A DNA stretch of 64,000 nucleotides from Pseudomonas sp. GD04019 (GTDB lineage: Bacteria; Pseudomonadota; Gammaproteobacteria; Pseudomonadales; Pseudomonadaceae): positions 62,001 through 126,000 of the forward strand of contig NZ_JAOEEA010000012.1 of NCBI RefSeq assembly GCF_029837695.1, given 5' to 3'. The translations under genes were made by a program, and so were the position numbers. Below are positions 50,750 through 59,980 of the stretch, piece by piece. Under the pieces are notes generated by a model that saw only the letters and a list, made by a program, of their open reading frames with translations, did no database searches and was not told the DNA's origin. Every line of letters begins with the position of its first letter. The stretch's first letter is position 1.

Positions 50750-51758
50750 CAATCGCACCGCCGTCAAGCTGAACAAGGTCGACAAGGCCGCCATTCTCCT
50801 GCTGTCCCTCGGCGAGACGGACGCGGCGCAGGTGCTGCGTCACCTCGGGCCGAAGGAAGTGCAGCGGGTCGGCGTGGCCATGGCCGGCATGCGCAACGTG
50901 CAGCGCGAGCAGGTCGAGCAGGTGATGGGCGAGTTCGTCGATATCGTCGGCGACCAGACCAGCCTGGGCGTCGGTTCCGACGCCTACATCCGCAAGATGC
51001 TCACCGCGGCGCTGGGCGAGGACAAGGCCGGCAACCTGATCGACCGCATCCTGCTCGGCGGCAGTACCAGCGGCCTGGACAGCCTGAAGTGGATGGAGCC
51101 GCGCGCCGTGGCCGACGTGATCCGCTACGAGCACCCGCAGATCCAGGCCATCGTGGTCGCCTACCTCGATCCGGACCAGGCCGGCGAGGTGCTCAGCCAC
51201 TTCGACCACAAGGTACGCCTGGACATCATCCTGCGCGTGTCTTCGCTCAACACCGTGCAGCCGGCGGCGCTCAAGGAGCTCAACCAGATCCTCGAGAAGC
51301 AGTTCTCCGGCAGCGCCAACACCACCCGCGCCAACCTGGGCGGCGTGAAACGCGCGGCGGACATCATGAACTTCCTCGACAGCTCGGTGGAGGGCCAGCT
51401 GATGGACTCCATCCGCGAGGTCGACGAGGACCTGTCCAGCCAGATCGAGGACCTGATGTTCGTCTTCGACAACCTGGCCGACGTCGACGACCGCGGCATC
51501 CAGGCGCTGCTGCGCGAGGTGTCTTCGGACATCCTGGTGCTGGCCCTCAAGGGCGCCGACGACGGCATCAAGGAAAAGGTCTTCAAGAACATGTCCAAGC
51601 GCGCCGCCGAGCTGCTGCGCGACGACCTGGAGGCCAAGGGCCCGGTGCGCGTCAGCGAAGTGGAGACGGCGCAGAAGGAAATCCTCACCATCGCCCGGCG
51701 CATGGCCGAATCCGGCGAGATCGTCCTCGGCGGCGCCGGCGGCGAGGCGATGATCTAA
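50742..51758 (+). CDS. fliG: Flagellar motor switch protein FliG
   Basis: This 338-residue C-ring protein contacts FliF at its N terminus and the stator at its C terminus. Visible parts are KAAILLLSLGETDAAQVLRHLGPKEVQ, the EHPQ motif (YEHPQIQAIVVAYLDPDQAGEVL) and the charged C-terminal torque helix region (MFVFDNLADVDDRGIQALLREVSSDILVLALKGAD). The length is usual. The start overlaps fliF by eight bases. Confidence 0.96.
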   Translation: MSDNRTAVKLNKVDKAAILLLSLGETDAAQVLRHLGPKEVQRVGVAMAGMRNVQREQVEQVMGEFVDIVGDQTSLGVGSDAYIRKMLTAALGEDKAGNLIDRILLGGSTSGLDSLKWMEPRAVADVIRYEHPQIQAIVVAYLDPDQAGEVLSHFDHKVRLDIILRVSSLNTVQPAALKELNQILEKQFSGSANTTRANLGGVKRAADIMNFLDSSVEGQLMDSIREVDEDLSSQIEDLMFVFDNLADVDDRGIQALLREVSSDILVLALKGADDGIKEKVFKNMSKRAAELLRDDLEAKGPVRVSEVETAQKEILTIARRMAESGEIVLGGAGGEAMI

Positions 51759-51761
51759 GCC

Positions 51762-52544
51762 ATGGTGCCGCCCAAGGAAGCGCCCAGCGAGCTGATCCGC
51801 GCCAAGGACGTGGCGGGCTTCGACCGCTGGGCCATACCCAGCTTCGATCCCGAGGTCGAGACTCCGCCCGAACCCGAGCCGGAGCCCGCACCTGCGGTCG
51901 AGGTCGAGCAGGTTCAGGTGGAGGAAGTGGCGGTCGAGGACGTCAAGCCGCTGACGCTCGACGAGCTCGAGGCGATCCGCCAGGACGCCTACAACGAAGG
52001 CTTCGCCACCGGCGAGAAGGACGGCTTCCGCGCGGGCCAGCTCAAGGCCAAGCAGGAGGCCGATGCCGCCTTGGCCGGCAAGCTGACGCAGTTGGAGCAG
52101 CTCATGGGCCACCTGATGGCGCCCATCGCTGAGCAGGACCAGGAACTGGAGAAGGTGCTGGTCAATCTGGTCAGCCAGATGACTCGCCAGGTGATCAAGC
52201 GCGAATTGACTAGCGACTCCAGCCAGATCCGCCATGTGCTGCGCGAGGCGTTGAAGCTGCTGCCCATGGGCGCGAGCAACGTGCGCATCCACATTCATCC
52301 GCAGGACTTCGAGTTGGTGAAGGCCCTGCGCGAGCGCCACGAGGAGAGCTGGCGCATCCTCGAGGACGAGTCCCTGCAGCCCGGCGGCTGCCGGGTCGAG
52401 AGCGAGCACAGCCGCATCGACGCCAGTGTCGAGACGCGCATGGCCATGGCTCTCAAGCAGCTGTTCGAACAGCAGCGGGCGCAGGTCACCAATCCCCCGG
52501 AGGCCGATATCCAGGTCGATCTGGAGAGCCCCGATGCGCCTTGA
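51762..52544 (+). CDS. fliH: Flagellar export ATPase regulator FliH
   Basis: This 260-residue protein binds and restrains the ATPase FliI and docks it at the C ring. The acidic Pro/Glu-rich N-terminal part (PEPEPEPAPAVEVEQVQ) is low in complexity. A helical section with GxxxG-type pattern (AYNEGFATGEKDGFRAGQLKAKQEADAALAGKL) follows, then the FliI-binding C-terminal domain. It overlaps fliI by 11 bases. Confidence 0.93.
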   Translation: MVPPKEAPSELIRAKDVAGFDRWAIPSFDPEVETPPEPEPEPAPAVEVEQVQVEEVAVEDVKPLTLDELEAIRQDAYNEGFATGEKDGFRAGQLKAKQEADAALAGKLTQLEQLMGHLMAPIAEQDQELEKVLVNLVSQMTRQVIKRELTSDSSQIRHVLREALKLLPMGASNVRIHIHPQDFELVKALRERHEESWRILEDESLQPGGCRVESEHSRIDASVETRMAMALKQLFEQQRAQVTNPPEADIQVDLESPDAP

Positions 52545-53892
52545 GCGCACCAGCTTCGCCAAACGCATGGCCGGCTATGCAGAGGCCGTCGAGCTGCCGA
52601 CTCAGCCGGTGGTGGAAGGCCGCCTGCTGCGCATGGTAGGCCTGACCCTGGAGGCCGAGGGTCTGCGCGCCGCCCTCGGCAGCCGCTGCCTGGTGATCAA
52701 CGACGACAGCTATCACCCGGTGCAGGTAGAGGCCGAGGTGATGGGCTTCTCTGCCGGCAAGATCTACCTGATGCCGGTCGGCAGCTTGGCCGGCATCGCC
52801 CCCGGTGCTCGCGTGGTGCCGTTGCCGGACACCGGTCGCCTGCCCATGGGCATGTCCATGCTCGGCCGGGTGCTGGACGGCGCCGGCCGCGCCCTGGATG
52901 GCAAGGGCGGGATGAAGGCCGAGGACTGGGTGCCGATGGACGGCCCGACCATCAACCCGCTCAATCGCGACCCGATTCATGTGCCGCTGGACGTCGGCAT
53001 CCGTTCCATCAACGGCCTGCTCACCGTCGGTCGTGGCCAGCGCCTGGGCCTGTTCGCCGGTACCGGCGTGGGTAAATCGGTGCTGCTGGGCATGATGACC
53101 CGCTTCACCGAGGCGGAGATCATCGTGGTCGGCCTGATCGGCGAGCGGGGCCGCGAGGTCAAGGAGTTCATCGACGAGATTCTCGGCGAGGAGGGCATCA
53201 AACGTTCCGTGGTGGTCGCCTCGCCGGCCGACGATGCGCCGCTGATGCGCCTGCGCGCCGCCATGTACTGCACGCGCATCGCCGAATACTTCCGCGACAA
53301 GGGCAAGAACGTCCTGTTGCTGATGGATTCGCTGACCCGCTTCGCCCAGGCCCAGCGTGAAATCGCCCTGGCCATCGGCGAGCCGCCGGCGACCAAGGGT
53401 TATCCACCGTCGGTGTTCGCCAAGCTGCCGCGCCTGGTCGAGCGAGCCGGCAACGCGGAGCAGGGCGGTGGTTCGATCACTGCCTTCTACACCGTGCTCA
53501 GCGAGGGCGATGACCAGCAGGACCCGATCGCCGATGCCGCCCGTGGCGTGCTCGACGGCCACTTCGTGCTGTCGCGCCGGCTGGCCGAGGAAGGCCATTA
53601 CCCGGCCATCGATATCGAGGCCTCGATCAGCCGGGTCATGCCCCAGGTGGTCAGCCCCGAGCATCTCAAGCAGGCCCAGCGCTTCAAGCAGCTGTGGTCG
53701 CGCTACCAGCAGAGCCGTGACCTGATCAGCGTCGGCGCCTACGTGCCGGGCGGCGATCCCGACACCGACCTGGCCATCGCCCGCCAGCCGGCCATGGCCC
53801 GCTACCTGAAGCAGAGCCTGGGCGAAAGCGAGTCCATGGCCGATAGCGTCAGCCAGCTGGCGCAGGTGTTCAATCCGCAGGCGCAGGCCTGA
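52534..53892 (+). CDS. fliI: Flagellum-specific export ATPase FliI
   Basis: This 452-residue F1-beta-like ATPase energises export with FliH and FliJ. Walker A is GTGVGKS (176-182), Walker B is VLLLMDSLTRFA, and the ATPase signature PSVFAKLPRLVERAG is present. I took the ATG at 52534 (MRLERTSFAKRM), which overlaps fliH; the open frame extends further upstream but only as a fliH shadow. Confidence 0.96.
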   Translation: MRLERTSFAKRMAGYAEAVELPTQPVVEGRLLRMVGLTLEAEGLRAALGSRCLVINDDSYHPVQVEAEVMGFSAGKIYLMPVGSLAGIAPGARVVPLPDTGRLPMGMSMLGRVLDGAGRALDGKGGMKAEDWVPMDGPTINPLNRDPIHVPLDVGIRSINGLLTVGRGQRLGLFAGTGVGKSVLLGMMTRFTEAEIIVVGLIGERGREVKEFIDEILGEEGIKRSVVVASPADDAPLMRLRAAMYCTRIAEYFRDKGKNVLLLMDSLTRFAQAQREIALAIGEPPATKGYPPSVFAKLPRLVERAGNAEQGGGSITAFYTVLSEGDDQQDPIADAARGVLDGHFVLSRRLAEEGHYPAIDIEASISRVMPQVVSPEHLKQAQRFKQLWSRYQQSRDLISVGAYVPGGDPDTDLAIARQPAMARYLKQSLGESESMADSVSQLAQVFNPQAQA

Positions 53893-53895
53893 TAG

Positions 53896-54345
53896 ATGGC
53901 CAACAGCCGCGCCGCGCGCCTGGCGCCGGTGGTCGAGATGGCCGAGCGCGCCGAGCGTGAAGCCGCCCGGCAGATGGCCCATATGCAAGGTCTGCTGGCC
54001 AAGGCCGAAGCGCAGCTGGGCGAGCTGGAACGCTACCGCGCCGACTACCAGCAGCAGTGGATCAGCGAGGGCAGCAAGGGCGTGTCCGGGCAATGGCTGA
54101 TGAATTACCAGCGTTTCCTCAGCCAGCTGGAAACCGCCATCGGCCAGCAGCTGCAGAGCATCAACTGGCACCGGCAGAATCTCAACAAGGCGCGAGCCGC
54201 CTGGCAACAGCGCTATACGCGGGTGGAAGGTCTGCGTAAGCTCGTTCAACGCTACCTGGACGAGGCGCGTGCGGCCGAGGACAAGCGCGAGCAGAAGCTG
54301 CTCGACGAGCTGTCACAACGCCTGCCGCAACGCGAGCAGAATTGA
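53896..54345 (+). CDS. fliJ: Flagellar export protein FliJ
   Basis: This 149-residue coiled-coil protein (RLAPVVEMAERAEREAARQMAHMQGLLAKAEAQLGELERYRADYQQQW) forms the central stalk of the export ATPase and escorts empty chaperones. It is entirely helical and charged. It starts three bases after the fliI stop. A 70-base gap leads to the hsbA-like gene. Confidence 0.94.
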   Translation: MANSRAARLAPVVEMAERAEREAARQMAHMQGLLAKAEAQLGELERYRADYQQQWISEGSKGVSGQWLMNYQRFLSQLETAIGQQLQSINWHRQNLNKARAAWQQRYTRVEGLRKLVQRYLDEARAAEDKREQKLLDELSQRLPQREQN

Positions 54346-54415
54346 CGCGCGGTTGCCGCCGTCATCTGCGGGTGCTACATCTTCTCTTTGCATAAGAATC
54401 AACAAGGAGTGCTAC

Positions 54416-54721
54416 ATGGCCATCACCGCGCTACCTTCGGGCGACGGGCAGGAGCTGACCATTCACATCCAGGGGCGCTTCGACTTCTCTGCGCACCAGG
54501 AATTTCGCGATGCCTACGAGCGTGTGAGCGCCACCCCCAAGCGCTACGTGGTAGACCTCAAGGGCGCCACCTACCTGGATAGCTCGGCCCTGGGCATGCT
54601 CCTGCTGCTGCGCGACCACGCCGGTGGCGATCATGCGCGCATCAGCCTGGTGAACTGCAATCCGGACGTGCGCAAGATCCTCTCGATCTCCAACTTCGAA
54701 CAGCTGTTCCAGATCGGCTGA
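54416..54721 (+). CDS. hsbA: STAS-domain anti-sigma-factor antagonist (HsbA-like)
   Basis: This 101-residue STAS protein has YVVDLKGATYLDSSALGMLLLLRD, with a likely phosphorylated serine at S56 in DSSALG. It closely resembles Pseudomonas HsbA, which switches between FlgM and a diguanylate cyclase to move cells between swimming and biofilm. The start at 54416 follows AAGGAG. The regulator/phosphatase and Hpt genes that control it follow directly. In P. aeruginosa the equivalent genes lie near flgM, not here. Confidence 0.88.
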   Translation: MAITALPSGDGQELTIHIQGRFDFSAHQEFRDAYERVSATPKRYVVDLKGATYLDSSALGMLLLLRDHAGGDHARISLVNCNPDVRKILSISNFEQLFQIG

Positions 54722-54726
54722 CCGCC

Positions 54727-56421
54727 ATGCCCAACCGCCTGTCCATCCTGATCGCCGAGGACAGCGCGGCGGACAGGATGCTGCTGTCCACCATCGTCAG
54801 CCGTCAGGGCCATCGTGTGCTCACCGCCAGCAATGGCCTGGAGGCGGTCGGGCTGTTCCAGCAGGAGCGCCCGCAACTGGTGCTGATGGATGCGCTGATG
54901 CCGGTGATGGACGGCTTCGAGGCGGCGCGGCGGATCAAGGAGCTGGCCGGCGAGGCGCTGGTGCCGATCATCTTCCTCACCTCACTGACCGAGAGCGAAG
55001 CACTGGTGCGCTGCCTGGAGGTGGGTGACGACTTCCTCGCCAAGCCCTATAACCAGGTCATCCTGCAAGCCAAGATCAGCGCCATGGACCGTCTGCGCCG
55101 CCTGCAGAAGACGGTGCTGGAGCAGCGCGACCTGATCGCCAAGCACAACGAGCACCTGCTCACCGAGCAGCGGGTGGCCAAGGCGGTGTTCGACAAGGTG
55201 GCCCACTCCGGCTGCCTCAGCGCCACCAACATCCGCTACCTGCAATCGCCCTTCGCCCTGTTCAACGGCGACCTGCTGTTGGCCGCGTTCAAGCCCTCCG
55301 GTGGCATGCACGTGCTGCTCGGCGACTTCACCGGTCACGGCCTGCCGGCGGCCATCGGGGCCATGCCGCTGTCCGAGGTGTTCTACGGCATGACCGCCAA
55401 GGGTTTCTCCATGGCGGAAATCCTTCGCGAGATGAATGCCAAGCTCAAGCGCATCCTGCCGGTCGGCGTGTTCTGCTGCGCCACCATGCTCAACCTGAGC
55501 TTCCAGCGCCGGGTGGTGGAGGTGTGGAACGGCGGCCTGCCGGATGGCCATCTGCTGCGCGTCGGCAGCGGCGAGCGGGTGCCGCTGGTGTCGCGCCACC
55601 TGCCGCTGGGCGTGCTGGACCCGGCGTCGTTCAACGAGGCCTACGAGGTGCATCCGCTGCAGCTCGGCGATCGTATCTTCCTGCTCTCCGACGGTGTGTT
55701 GGAAACCCGCGACGCCAGCGAGCAGTTGTTCGGCGAGGAGCGCCTGCTGCAGGTGTTCGCCGGTGGTCACGCACCGGAGCGTCTGTTCGACGAGATCCAG
55801 CGCGCGCTGGCGGCGTTCCGTGGCGAAGCCCAGGACGACGTCAGCATGATCGAGCTGAGCATGGTCGATGACTGTGCCCTCAGTCGCCCGCCGCTGGCCT
55901 TCTCCGACAGCGGCCAGAGCAGCCCGCTGGACTGGTCGGCCAGCTTCGAATTCCGCGCCGAGGCGCTCAAGCGCTTCAACCCGCTGCCGTTCCTGCTCCA
56001 GCTGCTGATGGAGGTGCGCGGCCTGCGAGCTCAGGGCGGGGCGTTGTACACGGTGATGGCCGAGCTGTATTCCAACGCCCTGGAGCACGGCGTGTTGGGC
56101 CTGAAGTCCGGGCTTAAGTCCGATGCCCAGGGCTTTGCCCAGTACTACCGCGAGCGCAGCCAGCGTCTGCTAGCGCTGCAAGAGGGCTTCGTGCGCTTCG
56201 ACCTGGAGCTGCTGCCGGAGGCCGATGGTGGCTGCCTGCGCATCCACGTGCAGGACAGCGGCGCCGGTTTCGATGTGAGCAGTGCCCTGGCTCGGCATCG
56301 CGATTGCGACAGTCTCAGTGGCCGCGGCCTACGCCTGATCTGCCAACTCGCCGACCAGTGTCAGTGGTCGCCCGACGGCCGTGGCGCCATCGTGGAGTTT
56401 CGCTGGGCGGCTCAGGCATAA
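54727..56421 (+). CDS. hsbR: Response regulator with PP2C phosphatase and anti-sigma kinase domains (HsbR-like)
   Basis: This 564-residue partner-switch regulator has a receiver (about 5-125, acceptor D55 in LVLMDALMPVMDGFEA). A SpoIIE-type PPM phosphatase follows (about 165-375, GDLLLAAFKPSGGMHVLLGDFTGHGLPAAIGAMPLSEVFY). The C-terminal HATPase/serine-kinase domain (about 420-560) has AELYSNALEHGVLGL and DSGAGFD. It should phosphorylate or dephosphorylate the HsbA-like protein just upstream (five bases apart). Confidence 0.9.
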   Translation: MPNRLSILIAEDSAADRMLLSTIVSRQGHRVLTASNGLEAVGLFQQERPQLVLMDALMPVMDGFEAARRIKELAGEALVPIIFLTSLTESEALVRCLEVGDDFLAKPYNQVILQAKISAMDRLRRLQKTVLEQRDLIAKHNEHLLTEQRVAKAVFDKVAHSGCLSATNIRYLQSPFALFNGDLLLAAFKPSGGMHVLLGDFTGHGLPAAIGAMPLSEVFYGMTAKGFSMAEILREMNAKLKRILPVGVFCCATMLNLSFQRRVVEVWNGGLPDGHLLRVGSGERVPLVSRHLPLGVLDPASFNEAYEVHPLQLGDRIFLLSDGVLETRDASEQLFGEERLLQVFAGGHAPERLFDEIQRALAAFRGEAQDDVSMIELSMVDDCALSRPPLAFSDSGQSSPLDWSASFEFRAEALKRFNPLPFLLQLLMEVRGLRAQGGALYTVMAELYSNALEHGVLGLKSGLKSDAQGFAQYYRERSQRLLALQEGFVRFDLELLPEADGGCLRIHVQDSGAGFDVSSALARHRDCDSLSGRGLRLICQLADQCQWSPDGRGAIVEFRWAAQA

Positions 56422-56450
56422 TCGGCGCTTCCCGATCATGGAGTGAGCTG

Positions 56451-56801
56451 GTGTCCGATTCCCATCTCGATCAGAGCGTGCTGGCTTCCCTGCTGGATGT
56501 CATGGGGGAGGAATACCCCGTGCTGCTGGATACCTTCCTGCTCGACTCGGAGGAGCGCCAGCGCCATATCCACGAGGCCATGGCCGCCGAGGACGCCCAG
56601 GCCCTGCGCCTGGCGGCGCACAGCTTCAAGGGCAGTTGCAGCAACATGGGCGCCACGCTGCTGGCCGGCCTGTGCAAGCACCTGGAAGAGGCCGCCCGCC
56701 GCGAGCGGCTGGACGAGGCGCCGGCCCTGGTCGAACAGATCGGCCGCGAGTTCGCCATCGTGCGCATCCTGCTCAAGTCCGAGCGCCAACGCTATCGCTG
56801 A
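56451..56801 (+). CDS. Histidine phosphotransfer (Hpt) protein
   Basis: This 116-residue four-helix Hpt protein has the phospho-accepting histidine H57 in LRLAAHSFKGSCSNMGA. It starts with GTG at 56451, preceded by GGAGTGA. It lies between the HsbR-like gene and fliK, so it probably passes phosphate from a kinase elsewhere in the genome to the HsbR receiver. No kinase for it is in the window. Confidence 0.85.
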   Translation: MSDSHLDQSVLASLLDVMGEEYPVLLDTFLLDSEERQRHIHEAMAAEDAQALRLAAHSFKGSCSNMGATLLAGLCKHLEEAARRERLDEAPALVEQIGREFAIVRILLKSERQRYR

Positions 56802-56870
56802 GCGCCTCGGGCAAAGTTGGCCCGGCCCTTGCTCTACCCCGGTACGATCCCCCACAAACGGAGAGTACCC

Positions 56871-58163
56871 ATGTCCGTTGCACCCGACTTTCTCCTTCAG
56901 TCCGCGCCCGAAGTGCGGCCGAAGACATCCGCGGTCAAGGCCCCCGCCAATGGTCCTGAACCCAGCAGGAACGAGGCTTCCAGCTTCGCCGAGGTCTACG
57001 CCAAGGAGCGGCAGAGCAAGGCTGCGGAGCGCAAGGAGGCCAGTGCCAAGGCCGCCGAGGAGCGCTCTGCCGAGGCCAAATCGACAGACGAGGCAGCGAC
57101 CGAGCCTGCCGCCGAACAGCCGGTCGTTGCCGAAAGCGGCAATGCCTTGCCGGAAGAGCCGGCCGAGGGCGGCGAGGAGGGCGTCGATCCGTTGCTGCTG
57201 ATGGCCATGTCGGGCCAGCTGCCGGCGGCTGAGACGGTCGATCCGCTGGCTGCCCAAGGCGAGGTTCCGGTCGAAGGCGATGCTCTGTTGCAGACAACCA
57301 CGTCGACGATGACCAGCGCCACACCGGCGACCATGACCGAAGCCAGCCACGATCCCGAACTGGACATGCTCAACAGCCTGCCGGCGGTAAAGCTGGCGCT
57401 TGAAGTGGGCGCGCAGGAGAAGGCTGCCGCTCAGCAGCAGCTGAGCCCAGGAGCGGTCGCCGCCGAGAAATCGGCCAATGCCAGCCAGGGCTTCGCCAAT
57501 GCCCTGGCCGCCTTCTCCGGCGATGCCGTGCCCAGCGAGGAAACATCGACCGAGAGTCTGGAAGGCGAATTGCTCGGCGAAGGGCTGGACAACTCCCTGA
57601 CCACGGTTCGCGAAGGCCAGGCCGACGCCCGTGCCGAGGCTTTCGCCAGCAAGCTCAGCGCGCTCAGCCAGGCCATCAACCAGCACAACAACGTGCAGCG
57701 CCTGCCGCTGGTGCCCGGCCAGCCGGTGCAGGTGAACCATCCCGGCATGAGCGAGGCGGTGGTCGACAAGGTGATGTGGCTGTCCAGCCAGAACCTCAAG
57801 TCCGCCGAGATCCAGCTTGACCCTGCCGAGTTGGGGCGCATGGAGGTGCGCATCGAGCTCAACAAGGACCAGGCGGCCCAGGTCACGTTCATCAGCGCCA
57901 ACGCCAACGTGCGTGACCAGCTGGAAGGCCAGGTTCACCGCCTGCGTGAGCTGTTCGCCCAGCAGGGCATGAACCAGTTGGACGTCAACGTTTCCGACCA
58001 GTCCATGGCCCATGGTTCCCAGGGCGGTGGTGAGGAAGGGCGGCGGCAGTCCGGCGGCCGAGGCATGGGTGGCTCCGGCGATGAAGAGGTGCTGACCGGC
58101 GTCAGTGAGTTGCGTGGCCCGTCCTCTGCCGCGCCGCGTGGCCTGGTGGACTACTACGCCTGA
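56871..58163 (+). CDS. fliK: Flagellar hook-length control protein FliK
   Basis: This 430-residue exported ruler protein measures the hook and triggers the FlhB specificity switch. The N-terminal two thirds are low-complexity Ala/Glu/Ser-rich. The C-terminal domain has the conserved core (IQLDPAELGRMEVRIELNKDQAAQVTFISANANVRDQLEGQVHRLRELFAQQG) and a Gly/Arg-rich tail. The start at 56871 has GGAGAG upstream. A terminator ends the unit. Confidence 0.93.
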   Translation: MSVAPDFLLQSAPEVRPKTSAVKAPANGPEPSRNEASSFAEVYAKERQSKAAERKEASAKAAEERSAEAKSTDEAATEPAAEQPVVAESGNALPEEPAEGGEEGVDPLLLMAMSGQLPAAETVDPLAAQGEVPVEGDALLQTTTSTMTSATPATMTEASHDPELDMLNSLPAVKLALEVGAQEKAAAQQQLSPGAVAAEKSANASQGFANALAAFSGDAVPSEETSTESLEGELLGEGLDNSLTTVREGQADARAEAFASKLSALSQAINQHNNVQRLPLVPGQPVQVNHPGMSEAVVDKVMWLSSQNLKSAEIQLDPAELGRMEVRIELNKDQAAQVTFISANANVRDQLEGQVHRLRELFAQQGMNQLDVNVSDQSMAHGSQGGGEEGRRQSGGRGMGGSGDEEVLTGVSELRGPSSAAPRGLVDYYA

Positions 58164-58188
58164 CGCTTCGCCAAGCCCTGTAATTACC

Positions 58189-58219
58189 TGCGCCCGGTGC
58201 CGATAAAGCACCGGGCGCA
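58189..58219 (+). terminator. Terminator after fliK
   Basis: TGCGCCCGGTGC (58189-58200) pairs perfectly with GCACCGGGCGCA (58208-58219) across a 7-base loop, followed by GTCGTTTTC. Confidence 0.85.
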
Positions 58220-58306
58220 GTCGTTTTCGGGTGACAGGCGGTCGTTGCCTTGGTATATCGGCTGCCTGTGTCGGGTGGGGCGATAGCGGCTATCTTGTTT
58301 ACAAGG

Positions 58307-58322
58307 TGGCATAACACTTGCT
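58307..58322 (+). promoter_or_regulatory. RpoN promoter of fliLMNOPQR-flhB
   Basis: TGGCATA-ACAC-TTGCT has correct 12-base GG/GC spacing and one deviation (T for C) in the -24 box. It lies 50 bases before fliL. Confidence 0.8.
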
Positions 58323-58372
58323 CCTAAGCCCTTGACCAGGGACAAAACACTGAATAGTGACGGATTTTTGGC

Positions 58373-58912
58373 ATGGCAAAGAAACCAGCTCCTACACCCC
58401 CGGCAGCCGAAGGCGGCGAAAAGGCCGGCGGCAAGGGCAAGCTCAAACTCATCATCATTATCGTGGTGGTGCTTCTGCTGGCGATCGGGGGCTCCGTGGG
58501 CGCGACCTGGTTCCTGCTCGGCAAAGACAAGGGCGCAGACGAAGAGAAGCCGGCCGAGGAAGAAACCAGTGAAAGCGCCGCCCCGGTCAAGCAGCCGGCG
58601 TTGTACGAGAGCATCGCCCCAGCCTTCATCGCCAACTACAAGCACCAGGGCCGGCAGCGCTACATGCAGGTCAGCGTCGCGCTGATGGCGCGCAACCAGG
58701 CCGAGCTGGATGCCCTCAAGGTCCACATGCCGCTGATCCGCAACCGCCTGGTGATGCTGTTCTCCGGTCAGGACTTCAGCGCGCTCATGACCCCGGTCGG
58801 CAAGGAGATGCTGCGCAGCCAGGCGACCGCCGTGGTGCAGGAAGTGGCGCAGAAAGAAACCGGTAAAACCGTGGTCGAACAGGTACTGTTCACCAACATC
58901 GTGCTGCAGTAG
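58373..58912 (+). CDS. fliL: Flagellar basal body-associated protein FliL
   Basis: This 179-residue inner-membrane protein supports stator function around the motor. It has a short Pro/Gly/Lys-rich cytoplasmic N terminus, one membrane helix (about 25-48, KLIIIIVVVLLLAIGGSVGATWFLL), an acidic linker, and a periplasmic FliL domain. It opens the fliLMNOPQR-flhB unit and is followed by fliM after 12 bases. Confidence 0.95.
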   Translation: MAKKPAPTPPAAEGGEKAGGKGKLKLIIIIVVVLLLAIGGSVGATWFLLGKDKGADEEKPAEEETSESAAPVKQPALYESIAPAFIANYKHQGRQRYMQVSVALMARNQAELDALKVHMPLIRNRLVMLFSGQDFSALMTPVGKEMLRSQATAVVQEVAQKETGKTVVEQVLFTNIVLQ

Positions 58913-58924
58913 CAGGAGCCCCGC

Positions 58925-59896
58925 ATGGCCGTACAAGACCTGCTGTCACAGGATGAGATCGACGCGCTGCTGCATGGCGTCGACGATGGCCTGGTCGAGA
59001 CCGAGGCCGATGCCGACCCGGGCAGCGTCAAGAACTACGACCTGACCAGCCAGGATCGCATCGTCCGCGGACGCATGCCGACCCTGGAGATGATCAACGA
59101 GCGCTTCGCTCGCTACACCCGCATCAGCATGTTCAACCTGCTGCGCCGCTCCGCCGATGTGGCGGTGGGCGGGGTGCAGGTGATGAAGTTCGGCGAGTAC
59201 GTGCACTCGCTGTACGTGCCGACCAGCCTTAACCTGGTGAAGATGAAGCCGCTGCGCGGCACCGCGCTGTTCATCCTCGACGCCAAGCTGGTGTTCAAGC
59301 TGGTGGACAACTTCTTCGGCGGCGACGGCCGCCACGCCAAGATCGAGGGCCGCGAGTTCACTCCCACCGAGCTGCGCGTGGTGCGCATGGTCATCGATCA
59401 GGCCTTCATCGATCTCAAGGAGGCCTGGCACGCGGTGATGGACGTCAATTTCGAGTACATGAACTCGGAAGTGAACCCGGCCCTGGCCAACATCGTCAGC
59501 CCCAGCGAAGTGGTGGTGGTGTCCACCTTCCATATCGAACTGGACGGCGGCGGCGGCGACCTGCATATCACCATGCCCTATTCGATGATCGAGCCGATCC
59601 GCGAGATGCTCGACGCCGGCTTCCAGTCCGACGTGGACGATCAGGACGAGCGCTGGATCAAGGCCCTGCGCGAGGACATCCTCGATGTCAGCGTGCCGCT
59701 CGGGGCGACCCTGGCGCGCCGCGAACTCAAGCTGCGCGACATCCTGCATATGCAGCCCGGCGACGTGATTCCGGTGGACCTGCCGGAGCAGATGATCATG
59801 CGCGCCAACGGCGTGCCGGCCTTCAAGGTCAAGCTGGGTGCCCACAAGGGCAATCTGGCCCTGCAGATTCTCGAACCCGTGGAGCGCATGCGCTGA
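58925..59896 (+). CDS. fliM: Flagellar motor switch protein FliM
   Basis: This 323-residue C-ring protein binds CheY-P through its N-terminal LLSQDEIDALLHG motif. The middle CheC-like domain (about 45-230, with the GGEG-like region in FFGGDGRHAKIEGREFTPTE) contacts FliG, and the C-terminal SPOA domain contacts FliN. GGAG precedes the ATG. Its length is standard. Confidence 0.96.
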   Translation: MAVQDLLSQDEIDALLHGVDDGLVETEADADPGSVKNYDLTSQDRIVRGRMPTLEMINERFARYTRISMFNLLRRSADVAVGGVQVMKFGEYVHSLYVPTSLNLVKMKPLRGTALFILDAKLVFKLVDNFFGGDGRHAKIEGREFTPTELRVVRMVIDQAFIDLKEAWHAVMDVNFEYMNSEVNPALANIVSPSEVVVVSTFHIELDGGGGDLHITMPYSMIEPIREMLDAGFQSDVDDQDERWIKALREDILDVSVPLGATLARRELKLRDILHMQPGDVIPVDLPEQMIMRANGVPAFKVKLGAHKGNLALQILEPVERMR

Positions 59897-59980
59897 GCGC
59901 GCGGAGCCCTGGGTCAATTTTCCGGGCAGTCGCTTTCGGTCCGACTGCCCCTCAGATGAACAGCCAGCCGAGGTAGAGCG

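Noticed and set aside
48935..50794. Long minus-strand open frame opposite fliF
   Set aside because: Antisense shadow of fliF with no ribosome-binding site and no recognisable domain.
52426..52533. Longer N terminus for FliI
   Set aside because: The extra 36 codons are an out-of-frame reading of fliH. The ATG at 52534 gives the standard FliI start and the normal 11-base overlap.
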